Shown here piece after piece: positions 58,966 to 60,861 of a stretch of 60,861 nucleotides of DNA. This DNA comes from Hydrogenophaga sp. (GTDB lineage Bacteria > Pseudomonadota > Gammaproteobacteria > Burkholderiales > Burkholderiaceae_C). A model generated the notes under the pieces. It was not told the origin of the DNA. It searched no databases and saw only the letters and a list, made by a program, of their open reading frames with translations. The stretch's first letter is position 1. Each line of letters begins with the position of its first letter. The position numbers and the translations under genes are program-made. The stretch is taken from positions 1-60,861 of the forward strand of contig NZ_JAOASO010000048.1 in assembly GCF_030158645.1 (NCBI RefSeq), written 5' to 3'.

Positions 58966-59630
58966 GGATGTTGTGTCACTTCCTGGCTCAGGGCCTCGAC
59001 CATGCCGACCACGGGCTGCAGCCGCAGGTCGAGCTCGGCCAGCAGCGTTTGCTGGAGCTCGTGTTCAAACAGCGGCTGCCAGCCGCCGGGGTGGGATTGG
59101 CGCAGATGCGCAAAGCGCGCCTTGAGAAAGCCGGGCAACGTGGCCAGCAGCCGCTGTTCGCACCCGCCCAGCATGGGCTCGAGCACGGCGTCCAGCGCGG
59201 CGAGCTGGGCCAGCCGCGCTGAAGTCAACGACAAGGTCTTGCGCACATGGTCGCGCAGCGCTTCGATGCTCATGTCCATGCGGCGCTGTTGTTCCAGGCA
59301 GCGCTGGTGGTGCGGTGCAAAGCCGGCGTCGTGGTCGTCGGTGCCCTCATCGCCCGGCGCCAGCGGTGGGCGGGTGATGGCCTGGCTCAGCGTGGCGCGC
59401 ACGCGCTGCAGCTCGGCCTGCACCTTGCAGGCGCTCGCCGGCACCGTCGGGCGCCGGGCACGTGCCACGGCGGGCAGGGCCTGGTGGAGCGAACTCAGCG
59501 CGATGGCATCGGCCACGTTGAACCACTGGCCCAGGCGCTCGGCCAGGTCCTGGCGTGGCAGGTCCGTCGGCGCGGGCTGCCAGCCAGCGATCTGGCGCAC
59601 CAGGGCTGAGCGGTTGAAGTTGCTGCGCAA
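58962..59630 (-). CDS. DUF3348 protein, first gene of the motor-like operon
   Basis: A 222-residue soluble protein matching DUF3348: NRSALVRQIAGW, LAERLGQWFNVADAIALSS, and a C-terminal FEHELQQTLLAELDLRLQPV. No ATG or GTG is available in frame; the TTG at 59630 has AAGGA eight bases upstream, so I accept it. The stop overlaps the DUF802 start (ATGA). Function unknown; the lack of membrane segments suggests a cytoplasmic partner of the DUF802 tail. Confidence 0.85.
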   Translation of the reverse strand: MRSNFNRSALVRQIAGWQPAPTDLPRQDLAERLGQWFNVADAIALSSLHQALPAVARARRPTVPASACKVQAELQRVRATLSQAITRPPLAPGDEGTDDHDAGFAPHHQRCLEQQRRMDMSIEALRDHVRKTLSLTSARLAQLAALDAVLEPMLGGCEQRLLATLPGFLKARFAHLRQSHPGGWQPLFEHELQQTLLAELDLRLQPVVGMVEALSQEVTQHP

Positions 59631-59823
59631 AAAAGCATTCCTTGGCGCCCCACAGGCGCAAACGGCATCAAGAACAGGGTGGGTTGCCGACTTGTCGGGG
59701 CGTGCACGCCCGTCAGCGGTGACCAGGCGGGAAGACCCGTGGCCAAGGCGACATTAGAAACGATCCGGCGGGCCGACTTGTAACCGCCGGCCGGGCCCTG
59801 CCCTAGGCAGCCAGAGAATTCAC

Positions 59824-60459
59824 TCAGGCGTTGCTGGGGGCCAATGGTTCGTCCGCCGCCCCGTCGGCTTCAGGCATCACGTAAATGACAGCGCGGCTGC
59901 GACCCAGCACAGGCGATACGACAGCTTCATAGAACGCCACCGGCACCACCACGCAGCCGGCCGATACGCGGCGCGCTTGCGGACCTACCGAGGCCAGGCG
60001 CGTCGCGCGGTGCTGCTGCGACGTTCCCGGGCGCAATCGGTGGATGGCCAGCGCGCTGTCGTAGTCGATCCAGACCACGGATTCGCCCGCGAGGTTGCGG
60101 CCAGGCTGGGAGACGAATCGGCCTGCCGAGGTCACCCGGTCGCCCTTTCGCAGTTGTCCGCTCTGGGTACGTGCCCCTACGCCCGGCACGGCCCGGTCGC
60201 CATGGTCTGCCCCCAGCAGCACCGGCGTGGAGCCGACGAGCTGGCCGTCGCCCAGGAAGACCGTGAGCACAGCAGCCTTTTTGTCGACGACAGCGAAAGG
60301 CAGGCCTCCGTGGTCTGCCGCGGCAATCACCTGTCGGGCCAACGCCAACGCAGCGACACCTGGCATGTGGGGTGATGGCGTGGCGCCTGCTGGCAGGGCC
60401 GGCCCGCCGAGGAGGGCGACGAACAGCGCGAACGTGAGGCCAGGAATCGAGAACCGCAT
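59824..60459 (-). CDS. L,D-transpeptidase-like (YkuD fold) exported protein
   Basis: A 211-residue protein with a Sec signal (about 1-26). The C-terminal half carries the YkuD catalytic pattern: a His in SALAIHRL (H140) and RVSAGCVVVPVAFYEAV with the nucleophile C169 in SxGC. The Arg that usually follows (SxGCIR) is replaced by VV, as in a subgroup I recall with GC-[IV]-[NV]-VP. A periplasmic peptidoglycan cross-linking or related role is inferred. Confidence 0.75.
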   Translation of the reverse strand: MRFSIPGLTFALFVALLGGPALPAGATPSPHMPGVAALALARQVIAAADHGGLPFAVVDKKAAVLTVFLGDGQLVGSTPVLLGADHGDRAVPGVGARTQSGQLRKGDRVTSAGRFVSQPGRNLAGESVVWIDYDSALAIHRLRPGTSQQHRATRLASVGPQARRVSAGCVVVPVAFYEAVVSPVLGRSRAVIYVMPEADGAADEPLAPSNA

Positions 60460-60861
60460 GTTGCAAAGCCACCGCATTTGAACGCGTAAAGGCTTGCACC
60501 TCCCGCGACTGCCACGAGTGACGACCCCGAAAGACCGCCGTGTGGGCAGATGCTATTGGCCCTGCGGGATGGCAAGGCGCGAAAAAGCAGGCGAAAGGCA
60601 GTGCGATTGCTCCAAAGTGCTTGCGACGGGCCCTCCGGCATGAATCCTCTACCGTTCATCTCGACAGTCAGGCCGCAATCGGTGCCTGACTTTGACCAAC
60701 CGGCTTCCACGATTCTTCGGAGGCCCAAATGCTTGAGCGGATCAACTCACCAACCGCTCAAAATGCTGTCGGACTTGGGGTACGCTTGGCTGGCTTTCCG
60801 CTTTCGGCGGCGGATTCAACTGGTCGATGCAACACACTGAGAACTGCATGAGCAGATGGAG
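60460..60861. other. Right-hand stretch without a recognisable gene
   Basis: About 400 bases to the window edge. Several short ORFs exist in both strands but none looks protein-like, and GC is visibly lower than in the rest of the window from about 60600. The last 80 bases (for example GATTCAACTGGTCGATGCAA near 60814) remind me of an IS30-like element end, but I cannot verify that. Confidence 0.4.

Noticed and set aside
56872..59757. A 961-codon plus-strand frame opposite the DUF802 operon
   Set aside because: Shadow ORF; all four minus-strand genes have coupled starts and recognisable families.

Overview
The window is high-GC DNA from a betaproteobacterium of the order Burkholderiales, family Comamonadaceae; I think Hydrogenophaga or a close relative. 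The reasons are a red-type (form IC) RuBisCO operon cbbL-cbbS-cbbX, a DUF6502/DUF5666 pair, a DUF3348-DUF802-OmpA-DUF2894 operon, YadGH, a PA0069-family radical SAM protein, and strong third-position GC bias that produces very long shadow ORFs opposite real genes. I saw no rRNA, tRNA, CRISPR array, complete insertion sequence or prophage.

Layout. 1-2.2 kb: the end of a DUF2177 membrane protein, three small accessory genes and a GST-like protein. 2.2-4.4 kb: an XPD/DinG-type helicase with an N-terminal PD-(D/E)XK nuclease. 4.5-7.4 kb (minus): cbbLSX behind three TNA-N7-TNA motifs, the pattern bound by CbbR. 7.5-10.2 kb: a DUF6502-DUF5666 operon divergent from a Ser/Gly-rich secreted protein, with three near-identical GTGGGA-N5-TCCCAC dyads between them. 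10.2-19.8 kb: housekeeping (CorC/HlyC, ApaH, DEAD-box helicase, YpfJ peptidase, desaturase, Dcd), then a GbsR-type regulator with a perfect 18-bp palindrome upstream of cydAB (CIO-type bd oxidase).

20-34.2 kb: a purine-salvage and purine-catabolism locus: guanine deaminase, two BMP-family nucleoside-binding proteins, adenine/adenosine deaminase with a Rieske oxygenase, two permeases, a double-domain ATPase, a LysR regulator and, divergently, xanthine dehydrogenase xdhAB. Together they would import nucleosides or bases, deaminate adenine and guanine, and oxidise the products to urate. xdhC is not in the window. 34.3-42.6 kb: a cell-surface locus that looks like a JDVT-CTERM protein-sorting system: an FN3 lipoprotein, a 14-residue-repeat coiled-coil protein, a large exported protein with a GGGC...DP.LP...RR tail, an LVIVD-type beta-propeller lipoprotein, and a small CAAX-type intramembrane protease matching MrtJ.

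42.7-52.7 kb: metabolic and stress genes (VOC protein, glycine-zipper protein, alcohol dehydrogenase, YdcH-like protein, semialdehyde dehydrogenase, DJ-1/PfpI protein, cytosine deaminase, YbaL-type antiporter, DUF1653 protein). There is also an FNR-type box upstream of what looks like a broken alternative-oxidase start, and a LexA-type box upstream of the PA0069-family gene. 52.7-55.7 kb: YadGH-type ABC exporter and an orphan TRAP-type binding protein. 55.8-59.6 kb (minus): four overlapping genes encoding a MotA/ZorA-like protein with a long coiled-coil tail, a MotB/ZorB-like OmpA protein and two DUF partners, which is a candidate uncharacterised ion-driven motor. An L,D-transpeptidase-like gene and a gene-free edge close the window.

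The three most promising unusual systems are the DUF802/OmpA motor operon, the JDVT-CTERM/MrtJ locus, and the DUF6502-DUF5666-Ser/Gly protein unit with its triple operator.
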